The notes: a model not told the origin generated them from the sequence alone. Counted from the stretch's first letter, positions 25,746 to 35,245 are shown. The stretch: 64,000 bases of DNA from AC-51 sp963749895 (GCA_963749895.1 CAVVOG010000003.1:1550001-1614000), one strand, 5' to 3'. Numbers and translations: made by a program.

Positions 25746-25771
25746 TCAGTTCCGACCCCGCGGATGCCGAT
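25746..25771 (+). promoter_or_regulatory. Possible FliA/WhiG-type promoter (TCAG-N16-GCCGAT)
   Basis: Resembles the sigma-28 family consensus TAAA-N15-GCCGATAA, 55 nt before the propeller start. Low information in this GC-rich DNA, so a weak call. Confidence 0.2.
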
Positions 25772-25826
25772 GCCACGGGGGAACGGGCCGAAGGGGATCG
25801 GCCCGACACCGAGGGGGTGTTGATCG

Positions 25827-27185
25827 ATGGTTCGACCGGCCCGTGCGGTCGTTGTCCTGACGTCGTTGATCGGGGGGCTGCTCACGTCGGCCGTCGGGCT
25901 CGCCCCGCCGGCCTCGGCCGCCCCGGGCGAGCCCGGCTCCGGACCGAGCGACTCCCCGGCGATCTCGGGTGACGGGAGGTGGATCGCCTTCGTCTCCAAA
26001 GCGAACGACCTGCTGGGGGGCGACCCGTCGCTCGACACGAACGGGATGGCCGACGTCTTCCTGCTCGATACCCAGACGGGCACGATCGAGCTGGTCTCGC
26101 GTGACCCCCTCACGGGCGCGCAGGCCGACGGTCCCTCGGACGAGGTGGCGCTGTCGAACGACGGACGGTTCGTCGCCTTCGTGACGGAGGCCACGAACCT
26201 GCTGGGCGACGACATGAACGGCTCGGCGAGCGACGTGCTCCTGCTCGACCGCGAAGGCGGGACCCTCTCGCTCGTCTCGCGACGCGGGACGTCCGGCGCG
26301 CGAGGCAACGCCGCGAGCTACGACGTCTCGATCACCCGTGATGGATCGAAGGTGGCCTTCACGTCGGCCGCGACGAACCTGGTGGGCAACGATTCGAACG
26401 GGGCGGCGGACTCCTTCGTCCGCGACCTCGTGGAGCAGACGACCACCCGCGTGTCGACGAACTCGAACGGACGCCAAGGCAACGGCAGCACGTTCAGCAC
26501 GGGGATCTCCGGCAACGGGGCCTTCGTCGGGTTCGACTCGAGCGCCGGCAACCTGGTGCCCGGGGACCGCAACGGGTCCCGGGACGTCTTCTTGAAGAAC
26601 CTCTCGAACGGCAAGACGATCCGCGTCTCCGTCTCGAACAAGGAGGCCGAGGCGAACGCCGGTTCGTACTTCTCCGGACTGTCGACCAACGGCCGCTCCA
26701 CGGCCTTCATCTCCGACGCGACGAACCTCAACGGCAAGGACGGGAACCGCGCGAGCGACGTCTTCGTCCGCGACAAGGCGGACAAGACCACGAAGCGCGT
26801 GTCTCGTGACGGGAGCACGGAGCCGAACGCCTCGAGCGGTGGCGCCGCGATCAGCGGCGACGGCGCGTTCGTCACCTTCACGACGGGCGCCACGAACCTC
26901 GGGGCAATGACCGACGGCAACGGCCCGCAACCGGATCTGTTCGAGTACGAGATGGCGACCGGGACGCTCAGGCTCGTCGCGGTCGACACCGACGGGGGCT
27001 GGGCGAACGGGCCGAGCTTCACCCCTGCCTACGGGCCGTCGAACGTGCTCGCCTTCGCGTCGAGCGCGTCCGACCTGGTCGACGGGGACGCGAACGGGAC
27101 GACCGACGTGTTCACCCGGACCTGGACGTCGGGGCGCGACGAGAGCGTCACGACGCTGTGGAGCCGGCGCTCGACGCCGGCGTAG
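25827..27185 (+). CDS. Secreted beta-propeller (TolB/WD40-like) repeat protein
   Basis: Signal peptide (VVVLTSLIGGLLTSAVGLAPPASA, cut after Ala) followed by seven or so blades of about 50-55 residues. Each blade repeats S-x-DGRWIAFVS, AT/A-NDLLGGD or ATNLVGND, NGxADVFLLD and TGT-x-ELVS, for example at about 60, 115, 165, 220, 275 and 330. The DxNGxxDVF loops look like calcium- or polar-ligand turns. Such proteins are common extracellular actinobacterial products with no assigned activity. The 3' end overlaps rlmN by 38 nt convergently. Confidence 0.82.
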   Translation: MVRPARAVVVLTSLIGGLLTSAVGLAPPASAAPGEPGSGPSDSPAISGDGRWIAFVSKANDLLGGDPSLDTNGMADVFLLDTQTGTIELVSRDPLTGAQADGPSDEVALSNDGRFVAFVTEATNLLGDDMNGSASDVLLLDREGGTLSLVSRRGTSGARGNAASYDVSITRDGSKVAFTSAATNLVGNDSNGAADSFVRDLVEQTTTRVSTNSNGRQGNGSTFSTGISGNGAFVGFDSSAGNLVPGDRNGSRDVFLKNLSNGKTIRVSVSNKEAEANAGSYFSGLSTNGRSTAFISDATNLNGKDGNRASDVFVRDKADKTTKRVSRDGSTEPNASSGGAAISGDGAFVTFTTGATNLGAMTDGNGPQPDLFEYEMATGTLRLVAVDTDGGWANGPSFTPAYGPSNVLAFASSASDLVDGDANGTTDVFTRTWTSGRDESVTTLWSRRSTPA

Positions 27186-28254
27186 GGTGCGACGGGCCGG
27201 CCCCCGCGGGGCCGGCCCGCTCGAACTCCCACCGGAGCTGACCGCAGGCCGCCTCGATGTCCCGTCCGCGGGTGTCGCGGACCGTGACGTTCACCCCCCG
27301 GCGTTCGAGCGTGCCGACGAACCGCCGGATCCGGGAGGGCGACGAGCCGACCACGGGGTAGCCGGGGGTCGGGTTGAGCGGGATCAGGTTGACGTGCGCA
27401 CGCAGTCGCCCGGCGAACGCGGCGAGGAGCTCGGCCTGCTCGTCGGTGTCGTTCACGTGGTCGATCATCGCCCACTCGATCGTGGGACGCCGCTTCGTGG
27501 CCGCGTGCCAACCGGCGATCGCGGCCTCGAGGTCGGCGAGCGGGTACCAGCGGTTCGGCGGGACCAGCTGGTCGCGGAGCTCGTCGCTCGCGGCGTGGAC
27601 GCTCACGGCCAGGCCCACCTGCGGATGTGCCTTCGCGAGGCGTCCGATCCCCCGCACCATCCCGACGGTCGACACGGTCACGTGCCTCGACCCGAGTCCG
27701 AAGGCTGCCGGGTCGGTGAGCCGGTCGACCGCGGAGAACACCGGGCGCTCGTTCGCGAGCGGCTCCCCCATCCCCATGAACACCACGTTCGTGAGGCGCT
27801 GAGGGGTCGAGGGCGGCAGCTTCGCGGCCTCGCGACGCGCCCAGACCGCCTGCGCCGCGATCTCGCCCGCCGACAGGTTGTTCATCAGCCCCATCTGGCC
27901 GGTGGCGCAGAACGTGCACCCCATCGCGCACCCGGCCTGCGACGAGATGCAGGCGGTGGCGCGGTCGCGGTAGCCCATCACGACGACCTCGATCACGTGC
28001 GCGCCGCCCAGCCGCAGGAGCGCCTTGCGCGTCGCTCCGCGGTCGGCGATCCGCTCGTCGAGCACCTCGACGCCCAACGGGAGCTCGTCCGCCAGCCGCT
28101 CCCGCAGAGCCGGCGAGACGTCGGACATGTCGTCGTAGGTCGCGGCCCGCTTCCACAGCTGCGACCAGACCTGCTTCGCGCGGAACGCCGGCTCGCCCCA
28201 GGCGATGAGGCGCTCCGCGAGCTGCTCGCGCGACAGGTCGTAGACGGTGGCCAT
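27148..28254 (-). CDS. rlmN: 23S rRNA (adenine2503-C2)-methyltransferase RlmN
   Basis: Radical SAM methylase that puts a C2 methyl on A2503 of 23S rRNA and A37 of some tRNAs. The cluster motif CAMGCTFCATGQMG (CxxxCxxC) is present, as are FMGMGEPLAN, HVTVSTVGMV and the C-terminal catalytic Cys region RDTRGRDIEAACGQL. At 368 residues the length is standard. The ATG at 28254 follows TACGCT (28267 to 28262) by 7 nt, so it looks leaderless. A shared GC hairpin (27194-27218) lies in its 3' end. Confidence 0.95.
   Translation of the reverse strand: MATVYDLSREQLAERLIAWGEPAFRAKQVWSQLWKRAATYDDMSDVSPALRERLADELPLGVEVLDERIADRGATRKALLRLGGAHVIEVVVMGYRDRATACISSQAGCAMGCTFCATGQMGLMNNLSAGEIAAQAVWARREAAKLPPSTPQRLTNVVFMGMGEPLANERPVFSAVDRLTDPAAFGLGSRHVTVSTVGMVRGIGRLAKAHPQVGLAVSVHAASDELRDQLVPPNRWYPLADLEAAIAGWHAATKRRPTIEWAMIDHVNDTDEQAELLAAFAGRLRAHVNLIPLNPTPGYPVVGSSPSRIRRFVGTLERRGVNVTVRDTRGRDIEAACGQLRWEFERAGPAGAGPSHPTPASSAGSTAS
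27194..27218. terminator. GC-rich hairpin at the 3' end of rlmN and the propeller gene
   Basis: GGGCCGGCCCC and GGGGCCGGCCC pair perfectly (11 bp) around a three-base loop. The hairpin starts 8 nt after the propeller stop and within the last codons of rlmN, which encode AGPAGAGPSHP-like residues. It could terminate the plus-strand transcript. Confidence 0.55.
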
Positions 28255-28314
28255 GCCGACGAGCGTAGCGCGGGCGCGCGGTCGGGCCGCGTCGCGAGGT
28301 GCCATCATCGGGCC

Positions 28315-29695
28315 ATGACCGACCGGTTCCGCACGATCATCGAGCCGTTCCGGATCCACTCCGTCGAGCCGCTGCGGTTCCTGACCGAGGCCGAGCGACG
28401 CGAGCGGATCGTCGCGGCCGGCTACAACCTGTTCGACCTGCACGCCGACGACGTCCTGATCGACCTGCTCACCGACTAGCGGGACCGGCGCGATGAGCCG
28501 CGACCAGTGGGCGGCGATCCAGCACGGCGACGAGAGCTACGCGGGCTCCCCGTCGTGGTTCGCGTTCCTCGAGGCCGTGCAGGAGCTGTTCCCGTTCCCG
28601 CACGTGATCCCGACACACCAGGGGCGCGCCGCCGAGAAGATCCTGTTCAGCGCGATCGCCGGACCGGGGAAGGTGGTGCCGAACAACACGCACTTCGACA
28701 CGACGCGGGCCAACGTCGAGTTCACCGGCGCCGAGGCCCTCGACCTGGTGATCGCGGAAGGTCGCGACCCGGCGGCCGCACACCCCTTCAAGGGCAACAT
28801 GGACCTCGGTCGGCTCGAGGCCCTGCTCGCCGAGCGAGCCGACGACGTCCCGGCCGTGTTCGTCACCGTCACGAACAACTCGGGCGGCGGACAGCCGGTG
28901 TCGATCGAGAACCTCCGCGGTGTTCGCACGCTGTGCGACCGCTTCGGCGTCCCGCTGTTCCTCGACGCCTGCCGGTTCGCCGAGAACGCGTGGTTCATCA
29001 AGCTCCGCGAGCCCGGCTACGCGGACGTGGCGGTCCCTGACATCGTCCGCGAGATGGCGTCGCTCGCCGACGGCATGACGATGAGCGCGAAGAAGGACCC
29101 GATGGCCAACATCGGGGGCTGGCTCGCGATGCGCGACGACGACTGGGCGGAGCGCTGTCGGAACCTCTTGATCCTCACCGAGGGGTTCCCGACCTACGGA
29201 GGCCTGGCCGGCCGTGACCTCGAGGCGATCGCCCAGGGCCTGCGAGAGTGCGTCGACGAGCACTACCTCCGGTACCGGATCCGCTCGACGGCGTACCTGG
29301 CCGAGGCCCTGGACCGCGCCGGCGTCCCGATCGTGACGCCGGCGGGGGGACACGCCGTCTACCTGGACGCCCGCGCGATGCTCCCCCACGTGCCGCCGCT
29401 CGCCTACCCGGGGCAGTCGCTGGCGGTGGCGCTCTACGAGACGGGCGGGATCCGCGGCTGCGAGATCGGCACGGTGATGTTCGGGCGACGTCCTGACGGG
29501 ACCGAGGAATCCGCCGCGATGGACCTGGTCCGTCTGGCGATCCCCCGACGCACGTACACGCAGAGCCACATCGACTACGTGATCGAGGTCGTCACCGACG
29601 TCGCGACGCGTGCCGGCGACCTGCCCGGCTACCGGATCGTCGAGCAGCCGCCTCAGCTGCGGCACTTCACCGCCCGGTTCGAGCCGCTGGGCTGA
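28315..29695 (+). CDS. tnaA: Tryptophanase-like PLP lyase, broken by a single-base frameshift
   Basis: Beta-eliminating lyase (tryptophan to indole, pyruvate, ammonia). The gene reads MTDRFRTIIEPFRIHSVEPLR...DVLIDLLTD then TAG at 28477-28479. Skipping t28477 gives LLTDSGTGAMSRDQWAAIQHGDESYAGS, exactly the conserved tryptophanase sequence, and the rest continues to 29695 (about 459 residues in total, normal length). PLP Lys in SAKKDPM, HQGRAAEKI and QEGF-like TEGFPTYGG are intact. At the position where tyrosine phenol-lyase has Arg (M-E-R-G) this has Ile (C-E-I-G), which favours tryptophanase. Programmed +1 shift, true pseudogene or assembly error are all possible; the downstream half alone (28493 ATG) lacks the first ~60 residues. 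Confidence 0.8.
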
Positions 29696-29709
29696 GGCGG
29701 GTGGCCGGG

Positions 29710-29715
29710 TACCCT
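29710..29715 (+). promoter_or_regulatory. -10 box (TACCCT) for the GT4-GH130 gene
   Basis: Ends 6 nt before the ATG at 29722, leaderless spacing; it separates this unit from the tryptophanase stop 15 nt upstream. Confidence 0.4.
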
Positions 29716-29721
29716 GAGGCC

Positions 29722-32136
29722 ATGCGGATCGCCTTCGTCTCCACCTATCCCCCGCGACGCTGCGGGATCGCCACGTTCACCTCCGACCTGATCGGCGCGA
29801 TGCGAGAAGCCGATCCGCAGGTCCAGGCTCGGGTCGCCGCGATCGACGAGCGCAACACGGTCCGTGCGTACGGCTCGGAGGTCCGCTGGCGGATCCGTCA
29901 AGGAGGACCGGTCGCCTACATGGCGGCGGCCCGTGAGATCGACCGATCGAACGCCGACGTGGTGTGCGTGCAGCACGAGTTCGGCCTCTACGGGCTGTGG
30001 AAGGGCGGCGGCTTCGCCGGCGAACACTGGATCGAGGGCACGTACGAGGACCACCTCACGCCGTTCCTCGAAGAGCTGAAGAAGCCGGCGCTCGTCACGA
30101 TGCACACCGTGCTGCCCGAGCCCTCGCCGGCGATCCGCACGGCGGTGCGCAACATCGCCGACGCGGCGCACGGCCTGGTGGTCATGGCCGAGACCGCGGT
30201 CGACATCCTTCGCGACGTGTACGGCGTCCAGGTCACGCCGACGGTGATCCCGCACGGGATGCCCCACATCGAGCCGAAGGGGCGCCGGCGACTGAAGGCC
30301 AAGCTCGGCCTCGACGGCCGGCAGATCGTCTCGACGTTCGGGCTCGTGGGTCCCGGCAAGGGACTCGAGTACGTGATCGAGGCGATGCCCGCGGTCGTGG
30401 CCGAGCACCCCGATGCGCTCTACCTGATCGCGGGGCAGACGCACCCCGAGCTGCTGAAGCAGCGCGGCGAGGAGTACCGCAACCGCCTCTCGGGGATGGT
30501 CGAGGAGCTCGGGCTCGACGACCACGTCGTGTTCGTGAACCAGTACCTCGAGCAGAAGGACATCATCGAGTACCTGCTGGCGAGCGATGTCTACGTCACC
30601 CCGTACCTCGACCCGAACCAGATCACGAGCGGCACGCTCTCGTACGCCCTGGGCGCCGGGAAGGCCGTGGTCGCCACCCCCTACCTGCACGCGAAGGAGG
30701 CGCTGGCGAACGAGCGCGGGCTCCTGGTGGGGTTCCGCGACCCGGCGGGCATGTCCGACGCGATCAACTCGATCCTCGCCGACCCCGAGCTGAAGGGAAG
30801 GCTCGAGCACAACGCCTACACGTACGCGAACGAGGCCACGTGGCCCAAGACCGGCGCGCGGTTCGTGGAGGTGCTGTCCGAGCTCGCACAGGAGTACGCA
30901 CCGGCGAAGAAGGAGCGGAGACGCGACCGCGAGCCCCTGCAGATCGTCGACCGGGTCGAGGACAACCCGCTGCTCACCCCCGCCGACGTGGAGCCCTCGC
31001 AGCCCGGCTTGGAGGTCCTGTCCACGATCAACCCGGGCGTGACGTCGATGGGCGACGAGACGATCCTGCTGGTCCGGGTCGCCGAGCGCCCTCGGCGCGA
31101 CCTGGACCTTCCCGCCGACGCGCGCATGGTCGATCTGTCGGGGCCGGAGCCTCGGTTGACCGCGCTGCCGGGCGGACTCCGGTCCGATCAGCTGATCGGG
31201 ATGACGTTCTTCGACAGCGAGCAGGATCCGCCGAGGACCGTGATCGGGTTCGTCCCCCGAGATCTGCCGGGACTCGACCTCTCGGACCCGCGGACGATCC
31301 GCTACCGGAGCTCCGCCGGCGCGTTCACGCCCGGCACCGACGAGTTCACGGACTACCTGTCGAACATCTCGCACCTGCGGGTCGCCCGCAGCACCGACGG
31401 CCAGACGTTCACCTTCGATCCCGAGCCGGCGGTGGTCCCGTCCATGAAGCTCGAGGAGTACGGGGTCGAGGATCCTCGGATCACCGTGATCGACGGCACG
31501 TTCCACATCACCTACGTCGCGGTCAGCCGTCTCGGGATCGTGACCTGCCGGCTCACCACCACGGACTTCCGTACGTTCGAGCGGCACGGGGCGATGCTCC
31601 ACCCCGATCAGAAGGACGTCGTGCTGTTCCCCGAGATGGTGGGTGGGCGCTACGTCGCCTACACGCGTCCGATGCCGGGGTCCTTCGGTCGCGTCCTGGG
31701 TCTGTGGATGGCCGAGAGCGACGACCTGGTGCACTGGGGCAACCACCGCCCGGTCGCGTTGCCCCGTGCGGGCATGTGGGACGAGATGCGGATCGGCGCG
31801 AGCCTCACCCCGATCCGGGTCGAGGGCGGGTGGCTGGAGCTCTACCACGGCGCCGACCGGTCGAACCGCTACGGCATGGGCGCCCTGCTGGTGGACGCCG
31901 AGGACCCGGGACGGGTCCTGGCACGGACGTCGCGACCGATCATGGTGCCCGAGGCCGACTACGAGAAGGACGGGTTCCTGCACGACGTCGTGTTCCCGAG
32001 CGGCCACGTGGACCTCGGCGACGGTCGGATCCGGCTCTTCTACGGGGCGGCGGATACGACCCTGTGCGCCGCCGACGTGGCGATCGACGACGTCGTCGCC
32101 GCCCTCGAACCCGAGCCGGGCCTCCACGAGGCCTGA
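29722..32136 (+). CDS. GT4 glycosyltransferase fused to a GH130 mannoside phosphorylase
   Basis: An 804-residue two-domain protein. Residues about 1-395 are a GT4 transferase: FVSTYPPRRCGIATFT start, QHEFGLYG, TVIPHGMPHIEPKG, FGLVGPGKGLEYVIEAMP and a nucleotide-sugar site GTLSYALGAGKAVVATPYLHA in which the usual EX7E glutamates are not clear. A charged linker (KKERRRDRE) follows. Residues about 450-800 are GH130: the catalytic Asp in EEYGVEDPR (about 582), MRIGASLTPIRVEGGWLELYHGAD and DYEKDGFLHDVVFPSG. GH130 enzymes phosphorolyse beta-mannosides or make them in reverse. The fusion suggests a bifunctional mannoside synthase/phosphorylase. Confidence 0.82.
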   Translation: MRIAFVSTYPPRRCGIATFTSDLIGAMREADPQVQARVAAIDERNTVRAYGSEVRWRIRQGGPVAYMAAAREIDRSNADVVCVQHEFGLYGLWKGGGFAGEHWIEGTYEDHLTPFLEELKKPALVTMHTVLPEPSPAIRTAVRNIADAAHGLVVMAETAVDILRDVYGVQVTPTVIPHGMPHIEPKGRRRLKAKLGLDGRQIVSTFGLVGPGKGLEYVIEAMPAVVAEHPDALYLIAGQTHPELLKQRGEEYRNRLSGMVEELGLDDHVVFVNQYLEQKDIIEYLLASDVYVTPYLDPNQITSGTLSYALGAGKAVVATPYLHAKEALANERGLLVGFRDPAGMSDAINSILADPELKGRLEHNAYTYANEATWPKTGARFVEVLSELAQEYAPAKKERRRDREPLQIVDRVEDNPLLTPADVEPSQPGLEVLSTINPGVTSMGDETILLVRVAERPRRDLDLPADARMVDLSGPEPRLTALPGGLRSDQLIGMTFFDSEQDPPRTVIGFVPRDLPGLDLSDPRTIRYRSSAGAFTPGTDEFTDYLSNISHLRVARSTDGQTFTFDPEPAVVPSMKLEEYGVEDPRITVIDGTFHITYVAVSRLGIVTCRLTTTDFRTFERHGAMLHPDQKDVVLFPEMVGGRYVAYTRPMPGSFGRVLGLWMAESDDLVHWGNHRPVALPRAGMWDEMRIGASLTPIRVEGGWLELYHGADRSNRYGMGALLVDAEDPGRVLARTSRPIMVPEADYEKDGFLHDVVFPSGHVDLGDGRIRLFYGAADTTLCAADVAIDDVVAALEPEPGLHEA

Positions 32137-32182
32137 GCATCGGGGCTGACATGACGCCCTCCGGCTGCCACACTGCGCCACC

Positions 32183-33253
32183 GTGCTCCGACAGCTCGCC
32201 CGGCTGACCCGACCCCTCCCTGCGGCGGGGCCCGACGCGCTCGCCGTCGCCGTCTACGCCGACGCCAGGGACCACCTGATCGAGGCGAAGGAATCGGGGT
32301 TCGAGGGGGTCGCCTGCGTGGACGACGCCGCGCGGCTCCTCGACGTGATGTGCGACGTCTGGGCCCGCACGCGGCAACCCTGGGCCGAGCGCTGGGCGAA
32401 GGGACTCCTGGACTTCGTCCTGTGGATGCAGGAGCCCGATGGACGATGGGTGAACTTCGTCTACGACTGGGACGGCGAGCGCAACACCTCGGGCATCACG
32501 TCGGTCACCGGCGAGAACTTCTGGCACGCGCGGGCGATCGCGGGCGTCTCCCACGCGTGGCTCACGTTCGGCGACGCGCGCGCCGAGGCCGCGATGCACC
32601 GCGGTCTCGACCACGCGGTGACGAAGCCGGCGCCCCCCGACGTGCGGGCCCTCCACGTGCTGACCGCGGAGCGGCTGCTCGCCGCGACCCACGTCCCGAC
32701 GCTGATCCCCGCGATCCGTCACTGGGCGCATGAGCTCGCCGACTGCCGAACCGGGGAACTGCTGATGAACTCGCCCTACGAGACCGGCGAGCCGCACCTG
32801 TGGGCCCACATCCAGGAGGGCGTCCTGGCCTCGGTCGCGGAGATGCTCGACGAACCGGGACTCCTCCAGATCGCCATCGCGAGCGCCGAGGCGCTGATCG
32901 TGCCCGTCGTCGCGACGGGGTTCGATCGATCGGGCCTCGCGCCGTTCGACGTCGCGTCGTGCATCTACTCGCTCGACCAGCTGCACGAGGCGACCGGCGA
33001 CGATCGGTGGGCGACCCTGGCCCGCGATGCCCGCGCGTGGTTCGACGGGCGGAACCCTGCTGGGGCGCCCGCCTACGACCGGCGACGCGGCCGCGTCGCC
33101 GACGGGATCGACGAAGGCCGGATCTCCGGGAACTCGGGGGCCGAGTCGAACATCGTCGCGGCCGAGGCGCTGTTCGAGCACACGATCGAGGTCGCGCGCA
33201 CGCTCGAGGACCCGGTCGCCGATCCCCCGCCCGACCCCGGCGTCGAGGTGTAG
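32183..33253 (+). CDS. (alpha/alpha)6-barrel glycoside hydrolase-like protein
   Basis: A 356-residue protein with helical-barrel motifs: DHLIEAKESGFEGVACVDDAARLLDVMCDVW, VNFVYDWDGERNTSGITSVTGENFWHARAIAGVSHAW, ELLMNSPYETGEPHLWAHIQEGVLASVAEML. The acidic pair in VDD and the Trp/His loops look like a glycosidase or phosphorylase of the GH76/GH63-like barrel class, but I cannot place it in a numbered family. GTG start 46 nt after GT4-GH130, so the two probably work on the same glycan. It abuts the TauE gene (33254) with no gap. Confidence 0.7.
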   Translation: MLRQLARLTRPLPAAGPDALAVAVYADARDHLIEAKESGFEGVACVDDAARLLDVMCDVWARTRQPWAERWAKGLLDFVLWMQEPDGRWVNFVYDWDGERNTSGITSVTGENFWHARAIAGVSHAWLTFGDARAEAAMHRGLDHAVTKPAPPDVRALHVLTAERLLAATHVPTLIPAIRHWAHELADCRTGELLMNSPYETGEPHLWAHIQEGVLASVAEMLDEPGLLQIAIASAEALIVPVVATGFDRSGLAPFDVASCIYSLDQLHEATGDDRWATLARDARAWFDGRNPAGAPAYDRRRGRVADGIDEGRISGNSGAESNIVAAEALFEHTIEVARTLEDPVADPPPDPGVEV

Positions 33254-33973
33254 GTGTTCCTGCTGGCGGTCGCGGTGTCGGTGATCGCCGGCACGGCCGC
33301 ACAGTCGGTCGTCGGGTTCGGGTTCGCGCTGCTCGTCGTGCCGATCGTGTCCGTCGTCGCGGGTCCGCAGACCGCCGTCGTCGTGATGACGTCGATCGGC
33401 GTCCCGATGACCCTCGCGAACGCCGTCCGCTGGCGGCGCGATCTCGAGCGACGGAGCTTCCTCCTGGTGTCGGCGGCCGCGTTCGCCGGGATGCCGCTCG
33501 GGGTGCTCGTGCTCACCCGGGCCGACGATCGCACGCTGACGCTCGTCGTGGGTATGACGGTCCTCGCCTTCACGGTCGCGCTGTGGCGCGGCCTGCAGCT
33601 CCCGCCGGGCAGGACGACCGAGCTGACCGCCGGCGCGTTGTCCGGTGCGCTCGCGACGAGCGTCGGCACGAACGGACCCCCGCTCGTCGTCGCGTTCCAC
33701 GCGACCGGGATGCCACCGGAGCCGTTCCGGGCGACGCTCGCGGCGGCCTTCGCGGTCCAGGGCTCCGTCGCGCTCGCCACCTTCTGGGCGGCCGGCCTCG
33801 TCGACGCGGACGTCGGCCGAGCCTGGGTCGTGGGGGTGCCGGCCGCCGTCGTCGGCGCCCTCGCCGGGGACCGGGTGTTCGCGCGGATCGACCACGCTCG
33901 GTTCCGAACGGCGGTCCTCGTCATGCTCGCCGCGTCGGGGCTGCTCGCCCTCGCGAGCGCCATCCGCGGCTAG
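33254..33973 (+). CDS. TauE/SafE-family permease
   Basis: A 239-residue polytopic protein with the TauE/SafE (DUF81) pattern: GTAAQSVVGFGFALLVVPIV near the N terminus, VVMTSIGVPMTLANAVRWRRDL, and the second-half repeat ALSGALATSVGTNGPPLVV. The family exports sulfite, sulfoacetate or other organic anions; substrate unknown here. GTG start directly after the preceding stop. It is the end of the GT4-GH130 cluster and may be only cotranscribed by chance. Confidence 0.85.
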   Translation: MFLLAVAVSVIAGTAAQSVVGFGFALLVVPIVSVVAGPQTAVVVMTSIGVPMTLANAVRWRRDLERRSFLLVSAAAFAGMPLGVLVLTRADDRTLTLVVGMTVLAFTVALWRGLQLPPGRTTELTAGALSGALATSVGTNGPPLVVAFHATGMPPEPFRATLAAAFAVQGSVALATFWAAGLVDADVGRAWVVGVPAAVVGALAGDRVFARIDHARFRTAVLVMLAASGLLALASAIRG

Positions 33974-33974
33974 A

Positions 33975-35207
33975 TCAGACCCGCCCCTCGGCGACCTGTT
34001 CCGCGAGGTCGGTGAGCCCCGTCCAGGTTCGGATCGAGTAGCCCTCCTCCCAGGCGACCGGCCAGGTCGAGAGCTTCGCGATCACGACCCTCGCGGGCCC
34101 GTGGATCAAGACGGCCTGCCCGTTGATGCCGCTGCCCTGGTAGATCGGGCCCGACGGGTCGATCACCCACCACTTGTCCCGGTAGTAGGCGCCGGCGGGG
34201 AGCTCACGCGCGTCGGCGGTCCCCTGGAAGGCGGCGACCGTGTCGGCGTCGGGCTCGAGGATGTCGCGGATCCACGCGCGCGGCACGACCTGCGTGCGTC
34301 CCCGCCGTCCGCCGTCGAGCATCAACTGGCCGAACCTGGCGAGATCTCGCAGGGTGCAGCAGATCCCGCCGTCGGCCATCGCGTGACCGTGCGCGTCGAC
34401 CGTCACCTCCGCGTCGAACTCGGCGCCCATCGGCGCCCACAGCTCCCGCGAGACGAGGTCGGCGAAGCGCCGGCCGCCAGCGCGCTCGATCACCCAGCCC
34501 AGCAGGTCGGTCAGGATCGAGCGGTAGTCGAACGGTCCGCCGTGAGGACCCTGGTTCTTCAGCGTGCCGTAGTAGTCGGTGATCGTGGCGGGCAGGCGAC
34601 GACCGGTCCGTGGTCGCCACAGGTAGATCTGCTCGTACACGCGGACGTCGGCCTTCAGGTCGTCGTAGTCCTCGTTGAACCGCGTTCCTGCCCGCATGTC
34701 GAGCAGGTGCCGGACCGTGCAGCCCTCGAAGCTCGTCCCCTCCAGCTCGGGGATGTGCCGGGTGACGGGGTCGTCGGGCGACAGGGCACCGCGCCCGACC
34801 AGGATCCCCGCGATCGTCGACGTGATCGATTTCGAGACCGACATCAGCAGGTGGGTCGTCGACGGCGTGAGACCGTTCTCGTATCGCTCGTGGACCACGC
34901 GACCCCGGTGCAGCACGAGCAGCCCGTCGGTGTACGTCTCCTCGCAGAACCGGTCCAACCGCATCCGCCGTCCGGCCACGCGGATCGACGCGCGGGAGAG
35001 GTCGCGCTCCGCCCGTGGGAGCCGTCGCGCCGGGCCGTCGCCCCGCGCGATCCGCGCCGTCGGGATCAGGTCGCGGACGTGCTGGAACCCCCAGCGGTTG
35101 TGGGGCGGGTCCTGCCAGTTCGCGAGGGTGACGAGCGCATCGCCGGTCGGCGGCGCACCCTCCATGAGACCGAGATCGGCGGCGGTCGGGATGCGTGTGC
35201 GGGCCAT
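33975..35207 (-). CDS. Serine hydrolase of the beta-lactamase / NylB type
   Basis: A 410-residue penicillin-recognising-fold hydrolase with the SxxK motif in LLMSVSKSITSTIAG (nucleophile Ser, base Lys) and a Tyr-containing second motif near FDYRSILTDLLGWVIERAGG, similar to 6-aminohexanoate-dimer hydrolases and class C-like esterases. No signal peptide. The ATG at 35207 lies 7 nt after TAGGGT (35220 to 35215), the reason to prefer it to GTG 35216. The natural substrate is unknown; ester or amide of a small molecule is the best guess. Confidence 0.82.
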   Translation of the reverse strand: MARTRIPTAADLGLMEGAPPTGDALVTLANWQDPPHNRWGFQHVRDLIPTARIARGDGPARRLPRAERDLSRASIRVAGRRMRLDRFCEETYTDGLLVLHRGRVVHERYENGLTPSTTHLLMSVSKSITSTIAGILVGRGALSPDDPVTRHIPELEGTSFEGCTVRHLLDMRAGTRFNEDYDDLKADVRVYEQIYLWRPRTGRRLPATITDYYGTLKNQGPHGGPFDYRSILTDLLGWVIERAGGRRFADLVSRELWAPMGAEFDAEVTVDAHGHAMADGGICCTLRDLARFGQLMLDGGRRGRTQVVPRAWIRDILEPDADTVAAFQGTADARELPAGAYYRDKWWVIDPSGPIYQGSGINGQAVLIHGPARVVIAKLSTWPVAWEEGYSIRTWTGLTDLAEQVAEGRV

Positions 35208-35214
35208 GCGGCGC

Positions 35215-35235
35215 ACCCTAGCGGACCGATAGGGT
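35215..35235. promoter_or_regulatory. Divergent TAGGGT boxes, serine hydrolase / SDR
   Basis: TAGGGT occurs at 35220 to 35215 (minus, for the hydrolase) and 35230-35235 (plus, 10 nt before the SDR ATG). Two back-to-back leaderless-type promoters. Confidence 0.4.
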
Positions 35236-35245
35236 GGCTGGCGTC

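Noticed and set aside
28315..29695. Tyrosine phenol-lyase instead of tryptophanase
   Set aside because: The residue that is Arg in tyrosine phenol-lyases (MERG) is Ile here (CEIG), as in tryptophanases.
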